From positions 1-64,000 of the forward strand of contig NZ_JAFCKJ010000020.1 in NCBI RefSeq assembly GCF_018130465.1: a stretch of 64,000 nt of DNA, given 5' to 3'. The translations under genes and the position numbers were made by a program. Positions 1-8,495 of this stretch are shown here, one piece after another. The notes under the pieces were generated by a model. The model was not told the origin of the DNA and ran no database searches. It saw only the letters and a list, made by a program, of their open reading frames with translations. This stretch comes from Bradyrhizobium canariense (GTDB taxonomy: Bacteria; Pseudomonadota; Alphaproteobacteria; Rhizobiales; Xanthobacteraceae). Each line of letters begins with the position of its first letter. Positions within the stretch are counted from its first letter, which is position 1.

Positions 1-207
1 GTCCAACCATCGCGCAGGGAAGGCCGAGTGATTGGCTACACCTGTATGCTGCTGTGCGGTTTTTCTGCGTGTGCTTTCGCGCAGCGGACCGCGGGTGCCA
101 GCCGGCACCCGGCCTTCCCTGCGCCCTCTTGGCTTTGAGAGGGTGGAGCGACGAAGCAAAACTCGGGCGGATCGCGCCGCGAGAATGCGAAGCTGTGTCC
201 GGAAAGC

Positions 208-294
208 GTAGGATGGGTAGAGCCCTTGCGAAACCCATCATGTTTCCGCGTGGACGAGTGCGTGATGGGTTTCGCTTCGCTCTACCCATCCTAC
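208..294. repeat. Long inverted repeat (dispersed palindromic element)
   Basis: The arm beginning GTAGGATGGGTAGAGC is mirrored by the arm ending GCTCTACCCATCCTAC, with further matching segments (GCGAAACCCATCA versus TGATGGGTTTCGC) towards the centre. The element can fold into a long hairpin. Similar sequences are, from general knowledge, common in Bradyrhizobium and Rhodopseudomonas intergenic regions. It probably has no local coding role. Confidence 0.75.
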
Positions 295-344
295 GAGTGC
301 ACTTGAGATGCCCGTTGGAGAATGACGACGATGCCCCTTGCTCC

Positions 345-422
345 GTCATTGCGAGCACAGCGAAGCAATCCAGAATCCCTCCGCAGTGACAGTCTGGATT
401 GCTTCGCTGCGCTCGCAATGAC
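345..422. repeat. Long inverted repeat (dispersed palindromic element)
   Basis: The left arm starts GTCATTGCGAGCACAGCGAA and the right arm ends with the near-exact complement GCTGCGCTCGCAATGAC. The inner segments AAGCAATCCAGA and TCTGGATTGCTT also pair. This is another repeat family known to be scattered through Bradyrhizobium-like genomes. Confidence 0.75.
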
Positions 423-605
423 GATGTTGAGGCGGCGGTGCGCCTCACTCTCCTCCCGTGCCCCGGACGCAGCGCAGCGCCCTTGCGGTGCGCTGCTGAG
501 CCGGGGCCCATGTCGCCACATTGTACCTTGTCGCCTTCTGGGTCCCGGCTCTGCGCTGCAACGCCAAGCGGCGCTGCAGCTTGTCCGGGACACGAGCGAG
601 TTCGA

Positions 606-974
606 TCACCACGCAATCGGAATCTTCTGCGCAAATCCGCCCAGATCCGAGTCGGGGTTGAGGGGCTGGCGGTCGAGCGGCCGGTTGTTGTTGCCGCGAG
701 CGAATGAGGTGCCGGGCGGCAGCGCGTAGTCGGTGAATTTGCGCTCGCCCGGCAGCACCTCGGTGCCTCCATCCAGCCAGGACCGTTTGCTCACATAGAT
801 GCGGGTGCCCGGACCGGACTGGTAGGAGCGGTTGGGACCGCGCGGACCGTAGTCGTAGACCGCGCTTTGTGTCGCTTGTTGTCGGTCGCGCTTGCCTGCC
901 GTCGCGGCATGAGCGGAGAGGGTCGAGGCGAGGAGGGCGACCAGCACCGTTCTGGTCATGACAATCGCGTTCAT
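606..974 (-). CDS. Hypothetical secreted protein
   Basis: The product is about 122 residues and I do not recognise the family. The start at 974 gives an N-terminus MNAIVMTRTVLVALLASTLSA, a plausible signal peptide ending in AHA-A; an inner ATG at 959 would also fit. The mature part is basic and Gly/Pro/Asn-rich, with many Tyr and Arg residues and no cysteines or catalytic motif. The longer upstream extension of the frame lacks signal-peptide character and was dropped. It stands alone, divergent from the BamA-family gene downstream. Likely periplasmic or surface-exposed, function unknown. Confidence 0.55.
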   Translation of the reverse strand: MNAIVMTRTVLVALLASTLSAHAATAGKRDRQQATQSAVYDYGPRGPNRSYQSGPGTRIYVSKRSWLDGGTEVLPGERKFTDYALPPGTSFARGNNNRPLDRQPLNPDSDLGGFAQKIPIAW

Positions 975-1270
975 CGGCAAATACCCCGTGCGAGTTCCTG
1001 ATGCCGTCGCCTCTCGCACCAGCTCGAGCGCCTGTAAAGATTCGGACGTTGCGCGATGTTGCTGAACGTCCGTAGCGGCAAGCCGCGTGCGCGGCAGCTT
1101 CAATGTCGGTCAGTCGCCGCCGACAGCGCGCGGGGCCGTCGCGGCCGCGATGCCCACACGGCTGATCCACCAATCAAATTCAACGACCGGAAACAGTACA
1201 GCAATCTCAAAGCCACACCGCGGCCACAGCCGTTTCGTTTCAGAGCAGGTAGGTGTTCTTGAGGTGTGGA

Positions 1271-3802
1271 ATGTCGTTTTTGCGGACCTGGTTTTTGCGG
1301 ACCTGGCTGATCGTCGTGGTGATGAGCGGCATATCGATTGCAAGCTCACTTCCGCTTGCCCTGCTGCCGCAACCGGCGGCCGCGCAAGCGGTGGAGACGA
1401 TCGTTGTCGAAGGCAACCGGCGCGTCGAGGCCGAGACGGTTCGCTCCTATTTCAGGCCAGGCCCCGGCGGCCGCCTCGACCAGCCCGCCATCGACGACGG
1501 CCTCAAGGCGTTGATCGGGACCGGCCTGTTCCAGGACGTCAGGATCAACCGCGGCCCCGGAGGCCGGATCGTCGTCTCCGTGGTGGAAAATGGCGTGATC
1601 GGTCGCATTGCCTTCGAGGGCAACAAGAAGATCAAGGACGAGCAGCTCTCGGCCGAGATCCAGTCCAAGCCGCGCGGGACCTTTTCGCGGGCGCTGGTGC
1701 AGTCCGACACGCTGCGCATCGCCGAGATCTATCGCCGTTCCGGCCGTTACGACGTTCGCGTCACGCCCGAGATCATCGAGCAGCCGAACAATCGCGTCGA
1801 TCTCATCTTCACGGTCGAGGAAGGCGCCAAGACCGGCGTCAAATCGGTCGAGTTCATCGGCAACAGCGCCTTCTCGGCCTCACGCCTGCGCGACGTCATC
1901 AAGACGCATGAGAGCAATCTGCTCAGCTTCCTCGGCAGCAACGACATCTACGATCCCGACCGGGTCGAGGCCGACCGCGACCTGATCCGCCGCTTCTACC
2001 TCAAGAACGGCTTCGCCGACGTTCAGGTCGTCGCCGCGCTCACCGAATACGATCCGGACAAGAAGGGCTTCAACGTTACCTTCAAGATTGATGAAGGCCA
2101 GCAGTACCGTGTCGGTTCGGTCGATTTCCGCTCCAGCATTGCCAATTTCGACGCAGCATCGCTTCGCAACCTTTCGCGCGTCAATGTCGGCTCGCTCTAC
2201 AACGTCGAATCGGTCGAGAAGTCGACCGAGGAGATGCAGATCGAGGCGTCGCGCCGCGGCTATTCCTTCGCCCTGGTGCGGCCGGGCGGAGACCGCAACT
2301 TCGAAGCGCACACGGTGTCCGTCGTGTTCAACATCGACGAGGGCCCGCGCACCTATATCGAGCGCATCAACCTCCGCGGCAACACCCGCACGCGCGACTA
2401 CGTGATCCGGCGCGAATTCGACCTCTCCGAGGGCGATGCCTACAACCGCGCGCTGGTCGACCGTGCCGAGCGGCGCCTGAAGAATCTCGACTACTTCAAG
2501 AGCGTCAAGATCGCCACTGAGCCTGGATCTTCGAGCGACCGCGTGATCCTGATCGTCGACATGGAAGAGAAATCGACCGGCGACTTCTCGATCTCGGGCG
2601 GTTACTCTACGTCCGATGGTGCGCTGGCCGAAGTCTCGGTCTCCGAGCGCAATCTGCTCGGCAAGGGACTCTACGCCAAGGCCTCCGTCAGCTACGGCCA
2701 GTATTCGCGCGGCGTATCGCTGTCCTTTGTCGAGCCGTATCTGCTCGACTACCGGATGGCGCTCGGTTTCGACACTTATTGGAAGCAGCAGAAGTCGAAC
2801 AGCTATACCAGCTACGGCACGACGACGCTGGGCTTCTCGCCGCGCATCGGCCTCTCATTGCGGGAGGATCTCTCGCTCCAGCTCCGCTACTCGCTCTATC
2901 AGCAGAGCATCACGCTCGCCAGCGCCTACAACAACTGCAACAACAACGCCGCGAGCACGTCGCTCGCCTACAACCCGACGCCGGCCTATATCAAGAACGT
3001 TCTGGGCGGCGCGGACCCGACCAACGCCACGGATTCGGGCGTCTATGGATATGGCTGTTACGGCGACGGCGAGTCGAGCCTGCCGGTCCGGAAAGAGCTG
3101 GCGAACGGCGCGACCTGGACTTCTGCGCTTGGCTATACGCTGAACTACAACACGCTCGACAACAACAAGAACCCGACGGACGGGTTGCTGGTCGACTTCC
3201 GGCAGGATTTCGCCGGCGTCGGCGGCGACGTCACCTATCTGAAGACGGCGCTGGACACGAAGTACTACACGCCGCTCGTCTCCGAGATCGTCAACGTCAT
3301 CCATCTCCAGGGCGGTCTCCTCACCAAGCTCGGCAACCAGGATCTGCGCATGCTGGATCACTTCCAGATGGGGCCGAACCTCGTCCGCGGTTTCGCGTCC
3401 AACGGCATCGGGCCGCGCGATATCACCTATTGGAGCTTGGGCGCGAGTGGGGATGCGCTCGGCGGCACGAAATACTGGGGCGCGTCGATGGAGTTGCAGA
3501 TGCCGTTCTGGTTCCTGCCCAAGGAGGTCGGCCTGAAGGGCGCGGTCTATGCCGATGCCGGCTCGCTCTGGGGTTACCAGGGGCCGACGTCGTGGACGGC
3601 CACCGGGGAGGTTAATACCAAGGCCTGTCCGACCTGCGGACTGCAATATGACGACGGCAATCTGGTGCGCTCGTCGGTCGGCGTCGGCCTGATCTGGGCC
3701 TCGCCGTTCGGGCCGCTGCGCTTCGACTACGCCGTGCCGATCACCAAAGGCAAATACGACATGGTCCAGGAATTCAGGTTCGGCGGCGGCACGTCGTTCT
3801 AG
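1271..3802 (+). CDS. bamA: BamA/Omp85-family outer membrane assembly protein (stand-alone copy)
   Basis: BamA folds and inserts beta-barrel proteins into the outer membrane. The 843-residue product has a signal peptide (to about residue 39, ending AAAQA), a region of POTRA repeats (about 40-420) starting VETIVVEGNRRVEAETV, and a C-terminal 16-strand barrel. The barrel carries the conserved loop-6 VRGF motif at residues 705-708 and ends in phenylalanine, as expected for a barrel signal. The ATG at 1271 has a GAGG about six bases upstream, better than the GTG at 1253. Length matches full BamA. The usual neighbours (rseP, lpxD, fabZ, lpxA) are absent, so this may be a second paralogue rather than the housekeeping copy. 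Confidence 0.9.
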   Translation: MSFLRTWFLRTWLIVVVMSGISIASSLPLALLPQPAAAQAVETIVVEGNRRVEAETVRSYFRPGPGGRLDQPAIDDGLKALIGTGLFQDVRINRGPGGRIVVSVVENGVIGRIAFEGNKKIKDEQLSAEIQSKPRGTFSRALVQSDTLRIAEIYRRSGRYDVRVTPEIIEQPNNRVDLIFTVEEGAKTGVKSVEFIGNSAFSASRLRDVIKTHESNLLSFLGSNDIYDPDRVEADRDLIRRFYLKNGFADVQVVAALTEYDPDKKGFNVTFKIDEGQQYRVGSVDFRSSIANFDAASLRNLSRVNVGSLYNVESVEKSTEEMQIEASRRGYSFALVRPGGDRNFEAHTVSVVFNIDEGPRTYIERINLRGNTRTRDYVIRREFDLSEGDAYNRALVDRAERRLKNLDYFKSVKIATEPGSSSDRVILIVDMEEKSTGDFSISGGYSTSDGALAEVSVSERNLLGKGLYAKASVSYGQYSRGVSLSFVEPYLLDYRMALGFDTYWKQQKSNSYTSYGTTTLGFSPRIGLSLREDLSLQLRYSLYQQSITLASAYNNCNNNAASTSLAYNPTPAYIKNVLGGADPTNATDSGVYGYGCYGDGESSLPVRKELANGATWTSALGYTLNYNTLDNNKNPTDGLLVDFRQDFAGVGGDVTYLKTALDTKYYTPLVSEIVNVIHLQGGLLTKLGNQDLRMLDHFQMGPNLVRGFASNGIGPRDITYWSLGASGDALGGTKYWGASMELQMPFWFLPKEVGLKGAVYADAGSLWGYQGPTSWTATGEVNTKACPTCGLQYDDGNLVRSSVGVGLIWASPFGPLRFDYAVPITKGKYDMVQEFRFGGGTSF

Positions 3803-3847
3803 AGCATGATCCGGAAAAGTGTGCAGCGGTCTTCCGAAAGATCATGC
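3803..3847. repeat. Short palindromic repeat between convergent genes
   Basis: GCATGATCCGGAA at the left pairs with TTCCGAAAGATCATGC at the right around a loop. The element sits directly after the bamA stop and before the convergent amidohydrolase. Its core resembles a small palindromic repeat common in Rhizobiales genomes. It may serve as a transcript 3' end but lacks a T-tract. Confidence 0.6.
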
Positions 3848-3862
3848 GCAAAAAAATCGACG

Positions 3863-5095
3863 CTAGCCTCCGAGTATCCTCCGGCACGCGTCGACGAACA
3901 CCTGGGCGCCGGTGACGATGTCGGCGTCGGCGGTGTTCTCGGTCCAGTGATGGCTGATGCCGCCGATCGACGGCACGAACAGCATGCCCGCGGGCATGAC
4001 GGTCGCCAGCATCTGCGCGTCATGGCCGGCGCCGCTGGGCATGCGGACCGACCGTCCGCCGGCCAGGGCCTTGCTCGCGGCTTCGATCGCGTCCTGGATG
4101 CCCGCGTTCATCATGGCCGGCGCGCCGGTGCGCAGTTTTTCCACGGTGACGGTGCAGGGGCCGTTCGCGCTGACCTCATCCGCCATGCTCTGCAGCAGCT
4201 TTTCCAGCCGCGCGATGACGGAAGGATCGTCGTCTCGGATCTGAAACAGCATTTCGGCCGCACCCGGAATGATGCTCGGCGCGCCCGGATCGAGCGTGAT
4301 GCGGCCGGTGGTCCAGACCGTGCGCGGGCCGCAGCTATCGGGGAAACGCTCGTCGATCGCGACGCAGAACTTTGCCAGCGCCAGCCCGGCATCCTTCCGT
4401 GCGGCCATGCGGGTGGTGCCGGCGTGATTCTGCGCACCGGTGAAATTGATCCGGTATTGCCAGATGCCGACGATGGAGGTGACGACGCCGACCGCAAGGC
4501 GACCGCTTTCGAGCGTGTCGCCCTGCTCGATATGCGCTTCCAGATATCCGACGTGCCGGCCCGGCTCGGCGACGATGCGCGGTCGTCCTGCGAGCCCCAT
4601 GTCGGTGAGTGCCTCCCGCATGGTGCGGCCGCTGGTTCGGTCGCGTGCGGCGTCAATGTCGGCCTCGGTCACCTGCCCGACATAGGAGCGCGAACCGAGG
4701 AAGTGCCCAAAGTGTCCTTCCTCGTCGCACCAGGCGGCGACTTCGACCGCGCCTTTGAGCGAGGGATCGGCATTGAGCACGCGGGCCGCTTCGAGCGCGT
4801 AGACGACACCGAGTGGGCCGTCGAGCCAGCCGGCGTAGTTCTGGCTTTCGAGGTGCGATCCCGCGAGCAGCCTGGGTCCCGACTTTGCGCTGGTGCCAAA
4901 GACATTGCCGATGCCGTCGATCGCGGCGGAGAGGCCTGCGTCGGGCAGCTTCCGTACCAGCCAATCCAGCGAAAGCCTGTGCGGCTCGGAGAAGGTCGGC
5001 TTGTGCACGCCGCTCTTGTAGGCGCCGATGGCGCGGAGCGCATTGAGATCGGCGAGAACGCGTTCGCCGTTTGCGTGCGAAGAAGTGTCAGGCAT
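3863..5095 (-). CDS. M20-family Zn-dependent amidohydrolase (carbamoylase/allantoate amidohydrolase type)
   Basis: This family hydrolyses N-carbamoyl, ureido or related amide groups on amino-acid-like substrates in the cytoplasm. Family signatures are visible in order: GSHLES followed by LDGPLG (metal site), CDEEGHFG, EAHIEQG, and SGAGHDAQ near the C-terminus. At about 410 residues the protein is full length. The ATG at 5095 overlaps the end of the ABC ATPase gene by eight bases, so the two are translationally coupled; an upstream TTG at 5104 is less likely. It is the last gene of the minus-strand hut arm. Because no hutG is present, it is a candidate for a step on a histidine-derived N-formyl or N-carbamoyl compound; that is inference. 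Confidence 0.8.
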   Translation of the reverse strand: MPDTSSHANGERVLADLNALRAIGAYKSGVHKPTFSEPHRLSLDWLVRKLPDAGLSAAIDGIGNVFGTSAKSGPRLLAGSHLESQNYAGWLDGPLGVVYALEAARVLNADPSLKGAVEVAAWCDEEGHFGHFLGSRSYVGQVTEADIDAARDRTSGRTMREALTDMGLAGRPRIVAEPGRHVGYLEAHIEQGDTLESGRLAVGVVTSIVGIWQYRINFTGAQNHAGTTRMAARKDAGLALAKFCVAIDERFPDSCGPRTVWTTGRITLDPGAPSIIPGAAEMLFQIRDDDPSVIARLEKLLQSMADEVSANGPCTVTVEKLRTGAPAMMNAGIQDAIEAASKALAGGRSVRMPSGAGHDAQMLATVMPAGMLFVPSIGGISHHWTENTADADIVTGAQVFVDACRRILGG

Positions 5096-5873
5096 GTTCG
5101 GCAACCTTCAACGCCTCGGTGCGGATCTCCTCGACCAGCCGTTCCTTCAACTGGACGAATTCGGGGGTGGTCTTGACCTTGTAGGAGCGCGGATGCGGCA
5201 GGTCCACATTGATCTCGGCCTTGATGCGGCCGGGGCGTGCGCTCATGACGATGACGCGGCTGCCAAGGAAGATCGCTTCCTCGATGTCGTGGGTCACGAA
5301 CAGCACGGTCTTCTGGTCACGCTCCCAGATGCCGAGCAGCATTTCCTGCATCAGGGCGCGGGTCTGATTGTCGAGCGCGCCGAAGGGCTCGTCGAGCAGC
5401 AGGATCTTTGGATCATTGGCGAGCGCGCGGGCAATCGCCGTGCGCTGCTGCATGCCGCCGGAGAGCTGTTTCGGCCAATGGTTCTCGAAGCCGGACAGAC
5501 CGACCTGGCGGATGAAGGCGTCGGCGATCTTGTTGCGCTCGTCCTGCGGCACCCCACGCTCGCGCAGGCCGAAGGCGATGTTCTCGCGCACGGTCAGCCA
5601 GGGAAACAGCGTGTAGGACTGGAACACCATGCCGCGGTCGGCACCCGGGCCGGTCACCTCGCGTCCATCGAGCACCACACGTCCGCCGGTCGGGCGATCG
5701 AGGCCGGCGACGATGCGAAGCAGCGTGGACTTGCCGCAGCCGGAAGGGCCGAGGATGGTGACGAAGTCGTTGTTGCCGATCACAAGATCGGTCGGCTCCA
5801 GCGCCCTGGTCGGAGCGTTGCCGTGGCGCGCGGGAAAGGTTCGCGAGACCTGTTCGATCTTGAGGGTCGTCAT
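5088..5873 (-). CDS. ABC transporter ATP-binding protein (NitT/TauT type)
   Basis: This is the cytoplasmic ATPase of an importer. The 261-residue product shows Walker A GPSGCGKST, Q-loop VFQSYTLFPW, signature LSGGMQQR, Walker B ILLLDEPFGALD and the switch histidine in FVTHDIEEA. The ATG at 5873 overlaps the permease stop as ATGA, which fixes the start. Its sequence style (SsuB/TauB/NrtD-like) fits the permease and binding protein upstream. Substrate is unknown; the hut context suggests histidine, urocanate or a related compound. Confidence 0.88.
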   Translation of the reverse strand: MTTLKIEQVSRTFPARHGNAPTRALEPTDLVIGNNDFVTILGPSGCGKSTLLRIVAGLDRPTGGRVVLDGREVTGPGADRGMVFQSYTLFPWLTVRENIAFGLRERGVPQDERNKIADAFIRQVGLSGFENHWPKQLSGGMQQRTAIARALANDPKILLLDEPFGALDNQTRALMQEMLLGIWERDQKTVLFVTHDIEEAIFLGSRVIVMSARPGRIKAEINVDLPHPRSYKVKTTPEFVQLKERLVEEIRTEALKVAEHA

Positions 5874-6646
5874 GCGAGCCTCCAGGGAAACAGCCACGCG
5901 TTGAACGCCTTGAACAGGAAGTCCGAGACGAGGCCGATCAGTCCGATCACGATGATGCCGAAGATGATCTGCCCGGTGTTGAGCAGCGCCTGGCTGTCGG
6001 TGATCATGTGGCCGATGCCAGAGGACGAGCCGATCAGCTCGGCGACGATGACATAGGTCCAGGCCCAGCCCAGCACCAGCCGCAGGATTTCAGCGATCTC
6101 CGGCGCGGAGGAGGGCAGTAGCACGCGGCGGATGATGCCGCGGTCGCTGGCCCCCAACGTATAGGCCGCCTCGACCAGATCGCGCCGCGTCGTGCCGACG
6201 GTCACCGCGATCATCAGGATGATCTGGAATACCGAGCCGATGAAGATGACGAGCAGCTTCTGCAGTTCGCCGATGCCGGCCCACAGGATCAGGAGCGGGA
6301 TGAAGGCGGAGGCGGGCAAATAGCGCGCAAAGGAGACGAACGGTTCGAGGAAGGCCTCGACCGGCTTGTACGCGCCCATCAGCACGCCGAGTGGTATCGC
6401 GATGATCGCGGCGAGCACGAAGCCGCCGACAACGCGCCAGATCGTCATGCCGATGTCGAACAGGAAGCCCTGTTTGGTGATCAGATCGACGCCTTCCTGC
6501 ACCATCGTCAGCGGGTTGGCGAGGAACACTTTCGACACGTGGCCGCCGAAGGTCGCCCAGGACCAGAGGGCAACGAACACCACGAAGAACGCAAGGCCGT
6601 AAGCCACGCGCTGCTTTGACGTCACAGGATCGAGGGGACGCATCAA
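5870..6646 (-). CDS. ABC transporter permease (NitT/TauT type)
   Basis: A 258-residue integral membrane protein with about six transmembrane segments and the permease-ATPase contact loop near EAAYTLGASDRGIIRRVLLPSSAPEI. It belongs to the BPD_transp_1 family as found in sulfonate, nitrate and taurine importers. It lies between the binding protein and ATPase genes and overlaps the ATPase start by four bases. The first two possible starts (TTG then ATG) differ by one codon; the ATG form beginning MRPLDPV is preferred. Confidence 0.87.
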   Translation of the reverse strand: MMRPLDPVTSKQRVAYGLAFFVVFVALWSWATFGGHVSKVFLANPLTMVQEGVDLITKQGFLFDIGMTIWRVVGGFVLAAIIAIPLGVLMGAYKPVEAFLEPFVSFARYLPASAFIPLLILWAGIGELQKLLVIFIGSVFQIILMIAVTVGTTRRDLVEAAYTLGASDRGIIRRVLLPSSAPEIAEILRLVLGWAWTYVIVAELIGSSSGIGHMITDSQALLNTGQIIFGIIVIGLIGLVSDFLFKAFNAWLFPWRLA

Positions 6647-6715
6647 CGGTCTATCCGGGCGGTGAACAAGTTTACCGGCCCCGTGGTGAGACGGGGCCGG
6701 CGGCTCTCGAGAGAC

Positions 6716-7660
6716 TTACTTGATGTAGCTCGCGTCAAAGAGATCCTCGACCTTCGGCGCGGCCTTGATGATGCCAATCTCCAGCAGGAGGTCGGCGGCC
6801 TCCTTGTTGAAGGTCAGGAAATCGCCGGCGAAGAATTTCTGGTTCGCAGCCTTGTCCTGCCAGCGCAGATACTTTGCCGAGTTGCCGAACGCCTCGCCGG
6901 TCTGCTTCACGTCGGCGCCCATGATCTCGTAGGCCTTGGCCTGGTCCTTGGCGATCATGTCGAGGGCCTCGAAATAGCTGTCGGCGAGCGCCTTGGCGGC
7001 CTTCGGGTTCTCGGTGAGGAATTTCGGCGTGCAGCCGAACGTGTCCATGACCATCGGATAGTCGAGCGTGGTCGCGATGATCTTGCCCTTGTCGGGTGCG
7101 GCACGAACCGTCGACAGATACGGCTCATAGGTCATCGCGGCATCGTTCTGGCCGGAGACGAAGGCCTGCGCGGCAGCGGCTGGCTCGAGGTTCACGACGG
7201 TGACGTCCTTCACCGACAGGCCGTTCTTCTTGAGCATCCAGGCCAGCGCGAAATAGGGCGAGGTGCCGGGCGCGGAAGCCGCGACCGTCTTGCCCTTCAG
7301 ATCCTTGATCGCGGCGAGATCGTTGCGCACGGCCATGCCGTCGGCGCCAAAGCTCTTGTCGAGCTGGAAGATCTGCTTGGTCGCGACGCCGTTGGCGTTC
7401 CAGGAGATCCAGGTCTCGACGGTCGTTGCCGCGCACTGGACGTCACCGGAGGCGATCGCGAGATGGCGATCCTTCTGCGGAATCTTCTTGATGGTGACGT
7501 CGAGGCCGTTCTTCTTGAAGATGCCGGCTTCCTTCGCCAGGGTCAGCGGTGCGAAGCCGGTCCATCCGGAGATGCCGACGCCGACCTTGACGTCGTCGGC
7601 GAGCACGGGGGTGGAGACCGTAAGCGCAATGACTGTCGCAAATACTTTCGAACTACGCAT
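6716..7660 (-). CDS. ABC transporter substrate-binding protein (NMT1/TauA-like)
   Basis: The periplasmic binding component of the importer above. The start at 7660 (MRSSKVFATVIALTVSTPVLA) gives a clean signal peptide; the upstream extension of the frame does not. The mature protein has the NMT1/TauA pattern: GWTGFAPLTLAKEAGIF, DLKGKTVAASAPGTS, and a C-terminal helix region. Length is 314 residues. About 106 bases separate it from hutC upstream, so it may belong to the same transcript. The ligand cannot be read from the sequence. Confidence 0.85.
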   Translation of the reverse strand: MRSSKVFATVIALTVSTPVLADDVKVGVGISGWTGFAPLTLAKEAGIFKKNGLDVTIKKIPQKDRHLAIASGDVQCAATTVETWISWNANGVATKQIFQLDKSFGADGMAVRNDLAAIKDLKGKTVAASAPGTSPYFALAWMLKKNGLSVKDVTVVNLEPAAAAQAFVSGQNDAAMTYEPYLSTVRAAPDKGKIIATTLDYPMVMDTFGCTPKFLTENPKAAKALADSYFEALDMIAKDQAKAYEIMGADVKQTGEAFGNSAKYLRWQDKAANQKFFAGDFLTFNKEAADLLLEIGIIKAAPKVEDLFDASYIK

Positions 7661-7766
7661 GATTGTCGTCCTCTTGCCGATCGATGGATTGACGTCCTGT
7701 TGAACTTGGTCGGTCCTCATGGACCGCTGCCCGAAGCGTTGCACGATTTGTGCCGACATCGTCCTC

Positions 7767-8495
7767 TCAGCCTCCCTTGAATCGGGCGACAAGGCGGTGA
7801 GAGTCACCGGGATAGAGCAGGCGCACCGCGGTGATCGTGCGCGCGCTGCGCCAGGTGTAGCGGTCGATCACGAGGCAGGGTGCGCCGACGGCGATGTCGA
7901 GCGCTTCCGCCGTGCGATCGTCCGCAACGATAGCGCTGATCGTATGCTCGGCTTCTGTCCATGGAACATGGTGAAGCAGCCACGAGCCGGGTGGCTCACG
8001 CGAAAAATCCGCAGTCGCCGCATCCGGCACCGACGCCAGATCGATCAGCCTGTCCTCGACGGCGAAAGGAACGTTGTCGGCGCTGTGGCGGCAGTTGATC
8101 GCGACCACCTTGCCGGCCTTCTTGACGCCGAGGCGGTCACGGTCGGCCGCGGTTGCGGTACGGAGCTTGCGGCCGATGAGCTCGTAGCCGTAGCCGCGGC
8201 CGAGCGCGATGATCTCGGCGCGGATGTCGGCGATCTTGAGCACGGCAGATTGGTGTTGCGGCCGGCGAACGAAGGAGCCGGCACGGCGCCGCCGCTCGAT
8301 CAGGTCGGCTTGTGCGAGCTCCGACAGCGCCTTGTTCACAGTCATGCGCGAGCAGCCGTAACGCGCGACCAGTTCGTGCTCGAACGGGATGCGATGCCCG
8401 GGCGGCCACTCCCCGGTCAGAATGCGCTTCTCGATATCGGCGCGAATCCGTTTATAGAGCGTCGGCTGGTCCGCCGCATCAGTAGCGAGACTCAT
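7767..8495 (-). CDS. hutC: GntR/HutC-family histidine utilisation repressor
   Basis: HutC represses hut genes and is released by urocanate. The 242-residue protein has an N-terminal winged helix (LYKRIRADIEKRILTGEW, then SRMTVNKALSELAQADLIER) and a C-terminal UTRA ligand-binding domain ending CLVIDRYTWRSARTITAVRL. The ATG at 8495 overlaps the hutF stop as ATGA, which sets the start; the frame continues far upstream only as a shadow of hutF. A palindromic operator candidate lies upstream of hutF at 9885-9904, consistent with autoregulation. Confidence 0.9.
   Translation of the reverse strand: MSLATDAADQPTLYKRIRADIEKRILTGEWPPGHRIPFEHELVARYGCSRMTVNKALSELAQADLIERRRRAGSFVRRPQHQSAVLKIADIRAEIIALGRGYGYELIGRKLRTATAADRDRLGVKKAGKVVAINCRHSADNVPFAVEDRLIDLASVPDAATADFSREPPGSWLLHHVPWTEAEHTISAIVADDRTAEALDIAVGAPCLVIDRYTWRSARTITAVRLLYPGDSHRLVARFKGG

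Larger units (their letters stand above)
1..605. other. Intergenic region, repeat-rich, no convincing gene
   Basis: About 600 bases hold no reading frame with a recognisable product or good ribosome binding site. The stretch is dominated by two long inverted repeats (208-294 and 345-422, listed separately). The many short frames here are arginine/serine-rich translations typical of non-coding high-GC DNA. Confidence 0.6.

Noticed and set aside
54-389. Reading frame of 111 codons at the left end
   Set aside because: It overlaps two long inverted repeats, is Arg/Cys-rich, has no ribosome binding site and no family likeness.
208-422. CRISPR array
   Set aside because: The repeats are single inverted repeats with different sequences, not regularly spaced direct repeats.
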